From NCBI GenBank assembly GCA_028823185.1, contig JAPKBY010000144.1, positions 1-5,289 of the forward strand: a stretch of 5,289 bases of DNA. Reading direction: 5' to 3'. Below the pieces are notes generated by a model. The model was not told where the DNA came from. It saw nothing but the letters and a program-made list of their open reading frames with translations, and did no database searches. Of the stretch, positions 1 to 5,289 are shown piece after piece (position 1 is the stretch's first letter; each line of letters begins with the position of its first letter). Source of the stretch: Planctomycetota bacterium (lineage in GTDB: Bacteria > Planctomycetota > UBA1135 > GCA-002686595). The position numbers were made by a program, and so were the translations under genes.

Positions 1-145
1 GGAAATCTCGCCATTTCCGGGCCGGGTTCGAGAAGAGAATAATCCCGGGCTTGTCGGTGTCGATGGCTGCATAGTCCTTCTGCTTGAGGAACTTCTTGAT
101 CTTGGTGACGGTCTTCTCCAGTTCAGTCTTGTTCATTGTGGTCAT
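1..145 (-). CDS. N-terminal part of an unrecognised protein, cut by the window edge
   Basis: An open minus-strand frame starts at 145 and is still open after 48 codons at the left edge. The protein begins MTTMNKTELEKTVTKIKKFL and goes on with a charged segment, KQKDYAAIDTDKPG, then IILFSNPARKW. The first 25 residues are rich in Lys and Glu and look like an amphipathic helix. There is no signal peptide or membrane segment, so the product is probably cytoplasmic. I chose the start at 145 because a strong purine-rich site (GGGGAGG, 151-157) lies 5 bases upstream; an in-frame ATG at 136 is the alternative. Codons are mostly G/C-ending (AAG, CTC, ATC, GAC), as expected for real coding DNA here. 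I do not recognise the family. A tRNA relic sits just upstream, inside the likely 5' leader, so the original promoter may have been displaced. Confidence 0.72.
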   Translation of the reverse strand, partial: MTTMNKTELEKTVTKIKKFLKQKDYAAIDTDKPGIILFSNPARKWRDF

Positions 146-150
146 CGCAT

Positions 151-157
151 CCTCCCC
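151..157 (-). promoter_or_regulatory. Shine-Dalgarno site of the left-edge gene
   Basis: Read on the minus strand this is GGGGAGG, 5 bases before the ATG at 145. It is one of the two clear Shine-Dalgarno sites in the window and favours the start at 145 over the ATG at 136. It begins only 2 bases beyond the CCA end of the tRNA-Gly relic. Confidence 0.65.
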
Positions 158-159
158 TC

Positions 160-206
160 TGGAGCGGCTGAAGGGACTCGAACCCTCGACATTCAGCTTG
201 GGAAGC
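160..206 (-). pseudogene. 3' half of tRNA-Gly(CCC); attachment-site-like relic
   Basis: Read on the minus strand, this segment has the 3' half of a bacterial glycine tRNA in order. There is an anticodon loop TTCCCAA (204-198, anticodon CCC) and the 3' strand of the anticodon stem GCTGA (197-193). A variable loop and a T-arm GAGGG-TTCGAGT-CCCTT (187-171) follow, with all five stem pairs possible, one of them G-U. Last come the acceptor strand CAGCCGC (170-164), a T discriminator (163) and an encoded CCA (162-160). The 5' half is missing: only two bases of the 5' anticodon strand (205-206) can pair, and no D-arm or matching GCGGCTG lies upstream. It therefore cannot fold as a tRNA. Many tyrosine recombinases integrate at the anticodon loop and leave exactly such a 3' half at one end of the element. 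On that model the inserted DNA lies to the right, with the intact tRNA at its far end. Confidence 0.8.
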
Positions 207-250
207 GAGAAGACGCGAACCTAGCAAGCAATGTGGGTGAGAACGCCTCT

Positions 251-385
251 TCAGCGCACATAGCCGAGCTGCTGTAGGCGCTCGATCTCCTCGGGCGTGT
301 TGACGACTGGCATCACGGCCCCCGCTCCTGACTCCAACCACGAGAGCTCCTGCCCAGGCTACGGCCAGCCCAGCTCCTCGGCGCG
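251..385 (-). pseudogene. Copy 1 of the 'LQQLGYVR' C-terminal segment, interrupted by a stop
   Basis: On the minus strand the frame ending in TGA at 253-251 reads VVNTPEEIERLQQLGYVR, preceded by WLESGAGAVMP. An in-frame TAG at 361-359 interrupts it, and AEELGWP is recognisable beyond that stop. Copy 3 near 5006-5140 encodes nearly the same peptide without the interruption. By hand count the two DNA copies match over about 129 bases without gaps, with about 19 differences. In the last 20 codons the differences are all synonymous (for example CTA/TTG for Leu and GAG/GAA for Glu), so this is the true reading frame. Proteins ending in a similar 'L..LGY' pattern include sulfatases and TPR proteins of some environmental bacteria, but too little remains to name the parent gene. 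No start codon or promoter is visible. Confidence 0.65.
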
Positions 386-394
386 CGCGCCGAG
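377..394. repeat. Perfect 18-base palindrome at the edge of tail copy 1
   Basis: CTCGGCGCGCGCGCCGAG equals its own reverse complement. It lies where the similarity between copies 1 and 3 ends (copy 3 continues differently after GGCGC). No T-tract follows on either strand, so it is not a standard terminator. It could be a duplication or rearrangement junction, or a chance product of alternating GC. Confidence 0.5.
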
Positions 395-460
395 TTCAGC
401 CTCTACAGCGCGGCTGACGGACTCCGCGCCCTCTAGAGGACTCGGCCCAAGGCCCCGCGC

Positions 461-2431
461 TCAGGCGGCCTGAAGCAGCTCCAGGAGGAGACCGTGCAGG
501 TCGCTGTTCGCCTCATTCCCCAAGCTATCGCTGAGAAGGCCATAGCCCGCCCCGTCAGAGCGCGCCGCGAGTGCTCGGTAAGCCTCCTCCCGAACGATCA
601 CGCTCGGCTCAGCGCTGAGGTGCGGGCCAAAGCCTGCGATCTCATCAGCGGCTGCGTGGGCATAAGCCAACTGGGCACCTGCCGCACGCACGCTGGGGTC
701 GGGATCGTGCAGCGCCGCTGCGCCATGCTCGGAGGCCAGCTCAGGGCCCAAGGCGAGCGTCGCCTTCAACGCTGCGGCTCGAACACCTGCGTCAGGACTC
801 GCGAGGTGCTCAAGCGCCGCCTCGGCTGCCGCAGGCGTGCCAGCGTTCCCCAACGCCAAGAGCCAGGGCCTGAGACCGCGCTCCTCCGCGAAGCCTTCGA
901 GCCCCAAGAGGCTCTCCATGCCCAGACCTGAGTCGTCGTGCCGTGTCATCGCGCCCAGAACCAAGAGCGCGCTAGAGCTCAATTCACCGTGGACCCCAGA
1001 GTCCATAGCGAGGCCAGAGAGCAGCGCCAAGACCTCGGGGGTCGGCGTCTCGATCTGTGAGAGTGAGAGAACAGACGAGAGCCGAAGCTGATCGCTCGCC
1101 CCAGAGTCCCCTGCCAGCTCGCTCAACCAATCCAGCGCCTCAGCAGCACCCGACTCTCCGACCGCGCCCACTGCGACGCTCGCTGTCGTCGCGTCATAGG
1201 AGCCAGCCTTCAGCGCCCTGCGGAGCTGAGACAACACGCCGGGGCGTCGAGCCACGAGCCTCGCCAAGCGTCGCCGCGCCGCGTAGAGCTCATAGCTCCC
1301 GATCTCTCCGCTCGCGACCAAGGCCTCGATCTCAGCCAAGATCGAGTCGAGGCTGTCCTCCCCTTCGCCTCCCTGGCGTGGGTCACGGCCCTGCGTCATG
1401 CCGCCAGCGTTCTTCGGCGGTGTCAGCCCAGACCAACTCCCAGCCAAGAGCTCTGTGATCTCCCACTCCGTCAGCACCTGGCAATCAACGATCGCGACGC
1501 GCTCGATGCGCACGACCCCTTTCACCGTGGTTTGGAAGCCCTCGCCCTCCATCCTGACCGTGGTCTCCTCGTCATAACTGAGACTCCGGTACCACCCGTC
1601 TGCATCGTCCACCAGGAGCCTGCCCGCGCCGCTCACATCGGCCGCAAGCGCAAAGCGCTCATCAACAGAGCTCGCCGAGATCTGTCCGCAGCGCTTCCTG
1701 AACGCCCGCACACCTGCGACCCCGGATTCCACCTCGCTGTATTCCACGATCGCATCACCCATCGAGCCCTGCTCCTCAGTCTGCCAGCTGCCGCTCTCAC
1801 CCGCAGGTCGCACAAGCTGCAGGTTGCCAGCCAAGCTCTTCACCCAATAGGCCGCGTTCGGATCGACACCCGCCGCCAACTGCACCCCAAGGACCCGGCC
1901 CTCTGTGCTCAGATGCACGAAGCTCTCACGACCAAGGAGCGCGCTGAATTCCTTGAGCGCCACCTGCTGCTCTTCACCCAGCGTTTCCCCGTTGGCGCGC
2001 ACAATGAGCGCGGCGCTCTCTACGCGCAACCCGAGGAGAAGACCTTCCCCAGACTCGCCGAGAACGCTCACCACGAGCTCGCCCGTGAGAGACATCTCGG
2101 TCCCTTGCTGCTGACCTGCGACATTGAGCTTGGAGCTATAGTCAGCGCTCAGCGAGTGGCGGAAGCTGCGCCCAGCGCTCGGATGGAGCACCCCACCGAG
2201 GTCATCATGACCGTCACCGCCAGAGGCGCTGCTGCGCTCGGGTCCTCGCCTCTCATTCACAAGCCCAAGCGGCAACCCACGTGTCGTCTCCTCAGCTCTC
2301 TGCGAGTGATCGGCCTGGGCCATGGGAGCAGCCAGCATTGATTCGTGCCCGTCAGAGTTGGACGTGGAGGTGAACAGGATCGCAGAGAGGCTAAGGAGAC
2401 CGACTGTGGGGAGTATCAGTTGTTTCTTCAT
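461..2431 (-). CDS. Exported beta-domain plus HEAT-repeat protein
   Basis: The product is 656 residues. It opens with a Sec-type signal (MKK, hydrophobic to about residue 22) with no lipobox; a possible AQA cleavage site lies at residue 40. A low-complexity linker leads to a domain at about 85-330 with many alternating hydrophobic strands. This domain holds the only two cysteines (C248, C317), which could form a disulphide. A Gly/Asp-rich linker (about 335-360) precedes an all-helical C-terminal half with HEAT-like units. Units are clear at 443-459, 545-561 (SPDAGVRAAALKATLAL), 576-592 (DPDPSVRAAGAQLAYAH) and 608-624, each with the D..VR..A..AL pattern. A beta domain followed by a helical array resembles the vitellogenin/lipoprotein N-terminal module, so binding of a lipid or protein partner in the envelope is possible; this is inference. 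The ATG at 2431 has no recognisable Shine-Dalgarno site but is the only start giving the signal peptide. A terminator separates it from the upstream exported-protein gene. Confidence 0.85.
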   Translation of the reverse strand: MKKQLILPTVGLLSLSAILFTSTSNSDGHESMLAAPMAQADHSQRAEETTRGLPLGLVNERRGPERSSASGGDGHDDLGGVLHPSAGRSFRHSLSADYSSKLNVAGQQQGTEMSLTGELVVSVLGESGEGLLLGLRVESAALIVRANGETLGEEQQVALKEFSALLGRESFVHLSTEGRVLGVQLAAGVDPNAAYWVKSLAGNLQLVRPAGESGSWQTEEQGSMGDAIVEYSEVESGVAGVRAFRKRCGQISASSVDERFALAADVSGAGRLLVDDADGWYRSLSYDEETTVRMEGEGFQTTVKGVVRIERVAIVDCQVLTEWEITELLAGSWSGLTPPKNAGGMTQGRDPRQGGEGEDSLDSILAEIEALVASGEIGSYELYAARRRLARLVARRPGVLSQLRRALKAGSYDATTASVAVGAVGESGAAEALDWLSELAGDSGASDQLRLSSVLSLSQIETPTPEVLALLSGLAMDSGVHGELSSSALLVLGAMTRHDDSGLGMESLLGLEGFAEERGLRPWLLALGNAGTPAAAEAALEHLASPDAGVRAAALKATLALGPELASEHGAAALHDPDPSVRAAGAQLAYAHAAADEIAGFGPHLSAEPSVIVREEAYRALAARSDGAGYGLLSDSLGNEANSDLHGLLLELLQAA

Positions 2432-2528
2432 GGCTATGGGTGGGTGGCTGCTGGTCTAAATGGGCTAAAAGCGGCTCCTAGGCCGTACTTCAGTCAGGGG
2501 CGCCCTTCAACAAACCGAAGCGCTCCAA

Positions 2529-2570
2529 CAAAAAAAATAAGGCGGGGGTGAGCCGATCGGCCCACCCCCG
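2529..2570 (-). terminator. Rho-independent terminator of the exported Gly/Trp-rich protein gene
   Basis: An inverted repeat at 2543-2554 and 2559-2570 makes a 12-position stem (CGGGGGTG pairing with CACCCCCG, one A-C mismatch, then GCC/GGC) with a GATC loop. On the minus strand it is followed by CC, TTA and a run of eight T (2536-2529). It starts 11 bases after the stop codon of the gene ending at 2581, so it terminates that gene. It also implies that the downstream HEAT-repeat gene has its own promoter in 2432-2528, where I see no convincing -10/-35 pair. Confidence 0.9.
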
Positions 2571-2580
2571 TCTCTAACTC

Positions 2581-3630
2581 CTAGAGCGTCCGCTGATACT
2601 GACGGGTTTCTGAACTCCAGTCGAAGAGGGTCCTGTAGTAGGTGTAAGACCAGTAGCTATAGCCCACGCTGGCGAAGGCGAAGAGCCGCAGCCTTATCGG
2701 CGTCATGCTAGCCGTGAAGCCACCGTGCAAGCCGTCAGAGTCAACATCCAAGCTGATAGCGGCGCCTGTGTTGGCGAAGTCGGCGTCAGCCATCACACCG
2801 ACAGCAGCGATGAAGAAGTCCAAGGCACCCGAGATCTGCCCGTTGGCGTAGGCGTTCGCGCTCCCCTCGATCCCGGCCTCCATCTCCAGCGCGTCATAGT
2901 TGAAGCTCGAGCCAAGCTGAACGCCAGCGCCCGCGCTCGCGCTCACAGAGACCGGCACGGGACCGACGGCGAAATAGTGCGTGAAGGAGAAGAGATTGCG
3001 CTGGAGCGTGCCTGTTGAGGCCAGCGGGATGGATCCTGCGAGCCCCAGCTCGTCTGAGACCGCCGTCGCCGCGTTGTAGTTAACGCTGTTCCCCCAGTCA
3101 TTACTGAGGAGCGTCACCCCTGCGATCCGCGCCGTGACGCCCGCGCTATACTGCGCCCTCTCGTCAATAGAGAGCATATCTGTCCCGTTAGAGTTGAGCT
3201 GGAAGTCGTGAGATTCGACCAATCCGCTCAGCTCAAGGCGCGCAGCCTCCAGTGTGTGGCCAAGGAGCGTGACCCTGGCGAGGCCCAAGACATCAGCCCT
3301 CGCTCGCCCCACGGGGATCAGCGAGTCATCTGAATCATGAACTTCAACACTTGCCGAGGCTGACAATGAGGCCTGCCCTGTCGCGAGGCCTGAGCCATAG
3401 TAGCGGTTGAAGGAGATCCCAACTTCCTCATCAATCAAGGTGCTGACGGTCGGGAGGTCGTCGCCGCCGCCCCCGTTCCAACCCCACCCGCCGCCGCCGC
3501 CGAAATCCCACCAATCAACGCTCGCTTGGGCGCCGGGGGAGAGGACGGCAAGTGCCGCCAAGAGGACCGAGCCCTGCAGAGAGAGGCCCATCGAACGTCC
3601 GGTTACATCGTTATGCGCTGTATTCTTCAT
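2581..3630 (-). CDS. Exported Gly/Trp-rich, Tyr-tailed protein of unknown family
   Basis: The product is 349 residues from the ATG at 3630, which has AGGAG 6 bases upstream. The frame is open to an ATG at 3699, but those 23 extra residues would bury the signal peptide. Residues 1-36 form a Sec signal: a long polar n-region, hydrophobic SVLLAALAVLS (21-31), then cleavage after AQA at 36. The mature protein starts SVDWWDF, followed by a Gly/Trp stretch (GGGGGWGWNGGGGDD, 44-58). The rest is rich in Ser, Ala, Gly and Val with alternating strands (for example PVSVSASAGAGVQLG, 226-240), which suggests a beta-sheet fold. It ends in an aromatic tail (GYSYWSYTYYRTLFDW, 323-338). The mature protein has no cysteine. 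This could be an outer-membrane or surface protein, but I recognise no family and see no catalytic motif. A strong terminator follows. It lies on the same strand as the HEAT-repeat protein gene, 149 bases before it. Confidence 0.85.
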   Translation of the reverse strand: MKNTAHNDVTGRSMGLSLQGSVLLAALAVLSPGAQASVDWWDFGGGGGWGWNGGGGDDLPTVSTLIDEEVGISFNRYYGSGLATGQASLSASASVEVHDSDDSLIPVGRARADVLGLARVTLLGHTLEAARLELSGLVESHDFQLNSNGTDMLSIDERAQYSAGVTARIAGVTLLSNDWGNSVNYNAATAVSDELGLAGSIPLASTGTLQRNLFSFTHYFAVGPVPVSVSASAGAGVQLGSSFNYDALEMEAGIEGSANAYANGQISGALDFFIAAVGVMADADFANTGAAISLDVDSDGLHGGFTASMTPIRLRLFAFASVGYSYWSYTYYRTLFDWSSETRQYQRTL

Positions 3631-3636
3631 CACATG

Positions 3637-3641
3637 CTCCT
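3637..3641 (-). promoter_or_regulatory. Shine-Dalgarno site that sets the start at 3630
   Basis: AGGAG on the minus strand with a 6-base spacer to the ATG at 3630. It decides for this start over the in-frame ATG at 3699, which has no such site and would place 23 residues ahead of the signal peptide. Confidence 0.65.
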
Positions 3642-3699
3642 GGCAATTTATGCCTTCTAGGTTTGGTTGACTGGTGAACGCGCTGGCGTCCATCCACAA

Positions 3700-3822
3700 C
3701 CTCCAGCGGCAGCAAAGCCTGAATCGAAGAAGAAAAGCACAGAATTTAGGGCAGTGTTTTTATGCGAAATAGCAAGTGACACTCCTCACTAAACACCTAA
3801 GCAGAGCGCGCTCTTTACGCCT
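3700..3822. other. AT-richer intergenic stretch, likely upstream region of the exported-protein gene
   Basis: This stretch between the gene starting at 3630 and tail copy 2 is clearly AT-richer than its surroundings, most of all at 3721-3800. That suits a promoter region for the minus-strand gene. I looked for a sigma-70 pair; on the minus strand TTGCTA and TAAATT are present but about 21 bases apart, which is too far. A 12-base palindrome, AGAGCGCGCTCT, lies at 3803-3814 without a T-tract. No coding frame is convincing here. Confidence 0.3.
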
Positions 3823-3890
3823 TCAGCGCATGTAAGCGAGCTGCTGTAGTCGCCCGATTTATTGCGGTGTATTCACGACCGGAAACGCAG
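3823..3890 (-). pseudogene. Copy 2 of the 'LQQLGYVR' segment, strongly decayed
   Basis: In the frame ending at TGA 3825-3823, the minus strand reads PVVNTPQ, a TAA stop (3861-3859), then IGRLQQLAYMR. It aligns with PVVNTPEEIERLQQLGYVR of copies 1 and 3 with the same spacing to the stop. The match with copy 1 continues a few bases past the stop codon (TGAAG..GCGT). Further upstream on the minus strand (above about 3890) similarity fades into AT-richer DNA. With a stop inside and a shortened match it is a relic, not a gene. It is in the same orientation as copies 1 and 3 and lies upstream of the plus-strand methyltransferase gene. Confidence 0.6.
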
Positions 3891-4053
3891 AGCCAGCGCG
3901 CAACTTCCGAAAAAAAGCAGTTAGCGGTCCAACATGGGCGCGAGGAGTGCACTTGGCAGGGGCAACGAGTCCTTCCTAGAGGTCCAAATAAGAACAATGA
4001 CTGTTTTCACTGAATGCTCCTTCGACCGAAGCTTCCCTCCTACTGACAGAAAC

Positions 4054-4998
4054 ATGATTCATCCCAACCAAGCACTCCAGGCTTCACTGGACCAGGCCTT
4101 GAGGGGTTTCACTCAAGAGGCAAGCAGTGACGCAGACATGCAAGAGCTATGCAGCCTGCTCTCCGAACTCCAAGTCACCTCAAATAAAGAAGAGTGGGAC
4201 GCAGTGAAGGCGACCTGCCGCGCGCACCCCCTGTTCGATATCATCCAAGAGGACCCTCTCTCAAGACGCATCTATGAGAAGCCTCGGGGCTACGCAGGAG
4301 ACGCGCGAATGATGGATCTCATCTACAAGAGCGAGCAACCCCGCGGACTCAATGACGTCGGTCAACGAGTCTATGACTTCGTAACGGATCGCCAATGCGC
4401 TCACGGCGCGAGAGCCCGGAAGATGAAGCTGGCAGCGCTCTTAAACAAGACCATGGTTGAATGCGACGCGCCTGAGATCCTCTCTGTCGCATGCGGACAC
4501 ATGAGAGAGGCGCAGCTGCTCTCCACTAATCGCCTGAACCGCGCTCGTAGAATCGTCGCCTTTGATCAAGACGAGACGAGCCTCGCCGAGGTCTCACGCT
4601 CATTGGGCGACTGCGAAGCGCTCTCTCTCGTCTCCGGCTCTGTTCGACGCCTCATCGCCGGAAGACACAACCTCGGCACCTTTGATCTGATCTACTCCTT
4701 GGGACTCTATGACTACCTAGAGCAACCCATCGCCCAACGATTAACCCAAGTCCTCTTTGACGCCTTAAATCCAGGCGGGCGGCTGGTCATCGCAAACTAC
4801 CTCCCCAACGAGTCCTCAGGATTCATGGAAGCCTTCCTCGAGTGGGAGCTCATCTACCGCAGCAAGCAAGAGATCATGGACATGGCAGGAGGGATCAACG
4901 ACGGAGCGATCAGTAGCAAGAGCTACAGCGAAGAACACACGGGCACGATCGGCTTCTTAGAGCTCACAAAGTTGCCAGCGAGGGCCGTGGCCGTCTGA
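4054..4998 (+). CDS. Class I SAM-dependent methyltransferase (3-hydroxypalmitate methyl ester synthesis-like)
   Basis: From the ATG at 4054 the product is 314 residues. A helical N-terminal part (1-57) leads to a signature block at 58-84 containing HPLFDIIQEDP and YEKPRGYAGDA. I associate this block with methyltransferases annotated as extracellular-factor 3-hydroxypalmitic acid methyl ester biosynthesis proteins. A Rossmann-type core follows: SAM-binding motif I ILSVACGHMREA (142-153), an acidic residue after strand 2 (D171 in VAFDQDE), FDLIYSLGLYDYL (210-222), and LNPGGRLVIANYLP (238-251). EWELIYR (263-269) also fits the family. The probable reaction is methyl transfer from SAM to a small acid or lipid-like substrate in the cytoplasm; the substrate is not shown. 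Some relatives carry a cyclic-nucleotide-binding domain, absent here. In-frame ATGs at 3934 and 3997 would add 40 or 19 residues. None of the three has a clear Shine-Dalgarno site; I prefer 4054 because the extra residues look non-coding (ATA AGA ACA, mixed third bases). It converges on tail copy 3. Confidence 0.82.
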   Translation: MIHPNQALQASLDQALRGFTQEASSDADMQELCSLLSELQVTSNKEEWDAVKATCRAHPLFDIIQEDPLSRRIYEKPRGYAGDARMMDLIYKSEQPRGLNDVGQRVYDFVTDRQCAHGARARKMKLAALLNKTMVECDAPEILSVACGHMREAQLLSTNRLNRARRIVAFDQDETSLAEVSRSLGDCEALSLVSGSVRRLIAGRHNLGTFDLIYSLGLYDYLEQPIAQRLTQVLFDALNPGGRLVIANYLPNESSGFMEAFLEWELIYRSKQEIMDMAGGINDGAISSKSYSEEHTGTIGFLELTKLPARAVAV

Positions 4999-5005
4999 AC
5001 GAGGC

Positions 5006-5284
5006 TCACCTCACATAGCCGAGCTGCTGCAAGCGCTCGATCTCTTCAGGCGTGTTGACGACTGGCATCACTGCGCCCGCCCCGGCCTCCAACCACAAGA
5101 TCGCTCGCCCGGACTCTGGCCAGCCGAGCTCCTCGGCGCCGCTTGCCGCTCCTGAACAGTTACTCGAGACAGGAAGGCGCAGCCTGCGCATGGGCGCGCG
5201 CACCTTGCCGAACAGCCAGTACGGGAAGCAAGCGCCCCAACGGCACGTGTACGGCGACGCGCACACGCCTGCCAGCGCACAATG
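5006..5284 (-). pseudogene. Copy 3 of the 'LQQLGYVR' segment: C-terminal end of a gene, probably broken
   Basis: The minus-strand frame is open for 92 codons from after a TGA (5287-5285) to the TGA at 5008-5006. The C-terminal part, AEELGWPESGRAILW then WLEAGAGAVMP and VVNTPEEIERLQQLGYVR, is the intact version of copies 1 and 2. The upstream part contains YTCRWGACFPYWLFGKVRAP with mostly G/C-ending codons, so it may be real coding sequence of the same protein. The only start available is GTG at 5266, without a Shine-Dalgarno site. The stop at 5287 suggests a truncation or frameshift near the window edge. Alternatives are a genuine 86-residue protein from the GTG, or the tail of a larger gene joined by frameshift. 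No catalytic or binding motif is recognisable. It converges on the methyltransferase gene, with 7 bases between the stop codons. Confidence 0.45.
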
Positions 5285-5289
5285 TCATA

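Noticed and set aside
123..341. Minus-strand frame of 72 codons across the tRNA relic and tail copy 1
   Set aside because: It translates tRNA sequence and reads copy 1 out of its conserved frame. Differences between copies 1 and 3 are synonymous only in the LQQLGYVR frame.
430..439. CCTCTAGAGG palindrome after the HEAT-repeat gene as a terminator
   Set aside because: The stem is only 5 base pairs with no loop and no T-tract on the minus strand. I found no convincing terminator for that gene.
494..1458. Three overlapping plus-strand open frames (494-931, 837-1091, 1057-1458)
   Set aside because: All are antisense to the C-terminal half of the HEAT-repeat gene, overlap one another, and encode Arg/Ser/Pro-rich sequence without any family likeness.
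1532..2341. Open plus-strand frame of 269 codons opposite the HEAT-repeat gene
   Set aside because: It lies wholly antisense to a gene with a signal peptide and recognisable repeats. Its product is rich in Arg, His and Pro, as expected from a GC-rich complementary strand, and it has no Shine-Dalgarno site or motif.
2725..3018. Plus-strand frame of 97 codons opposite the exported Gly/Trp-rich protein
   Set aside because: It is antisense to a well supported gene with start, ribosome site and terminator, and shows no likeness to any protein family.
3407..3670. Plus-strand frame with a Pro-rich run
   Set aside because: The proline run is the complement of the Gly-rich head of the exported protein on the minus strand, so it is a shadow.
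3815..3997. Minus-strand frame of 60 codons over tail copy 2
   Set aside because: It reads copy 2 in the wrong frame and runs antisense into the region upstream of the methyltransferase gene. It has no signal peptide or motif.
251..5140. Integron attC sites as the explanation of the repeated segments
   Set aside because: I looked for paired RYYYAAC and GTTRRRY boxes with an imperfect palindrome at the copies. Only an isolated GTCCAAC (about 3927) turned up, and the repeated segments are coding tails with synonymous changes.

Overview
The window is GC-rich bacterial DNA. It holds one gene fragment at the left edge, two genes for exported proteins on the minus strand, one plus-strand methyltransferase gene, and several gene relics. 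The organism cannot be named from this sequence. Three things would suit a Planctomycetota- or Myxococcota-like chromosome: an exported beta-domain plus HEAT-repeat protein, a methyltransferase of the '3-hydroxypalmitate methyl ester' type, and Shine-Dalgarno sites before only some genes. That placement is inference.

Layout: (1) 1-145, minus: start of an unrecognised gene with a strong Shine-Dalgarno site. (2) 160-206, minus: the 3' half of a tRNA-Gly(CCC) gene with its CCA end, broken at the anticodon arm. This is what is left at the distal end of an element integrated in a tRNA gene. (3) 251-385, minus: a broken copy (copy 1) of a C-terminal coding segment ending VVNTPEEIERLQQLGYVR. (4) 461-2431, minus: an exported protein of 656 residues with a beta-rich N-terminal domain and C-terminal HEAT-like repeats. 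(5) 2529-2570: a rho-independent terminator for the next gene. (6) 2581-3630, minus: an exported Gly/Trp- and Tyr-rich protein of 349 residues, family unknown. (7) 3823-3890, minus: copy 2 of the tail, badly decayed. (8) 4054-4998, plus: a class I SAM-dependent methyltransferase. (9) 5006-5284, minus: copy 3, the best preserved, converging on the methyltransferase with a 7-base gap.

The two exported proteins are neighbours on one strand and may act together in the cell envelope. A terminator lies between them, so they are probably separate transcription units. The methyltransferase is isolated and oppositely oriented. The most striking feature is that three same-strand relics of one C-terminal peptide punctuate the window beside a tRNA half. 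I read the stretch right of about 206 as accessory DNA built by integration, duplication and decay.
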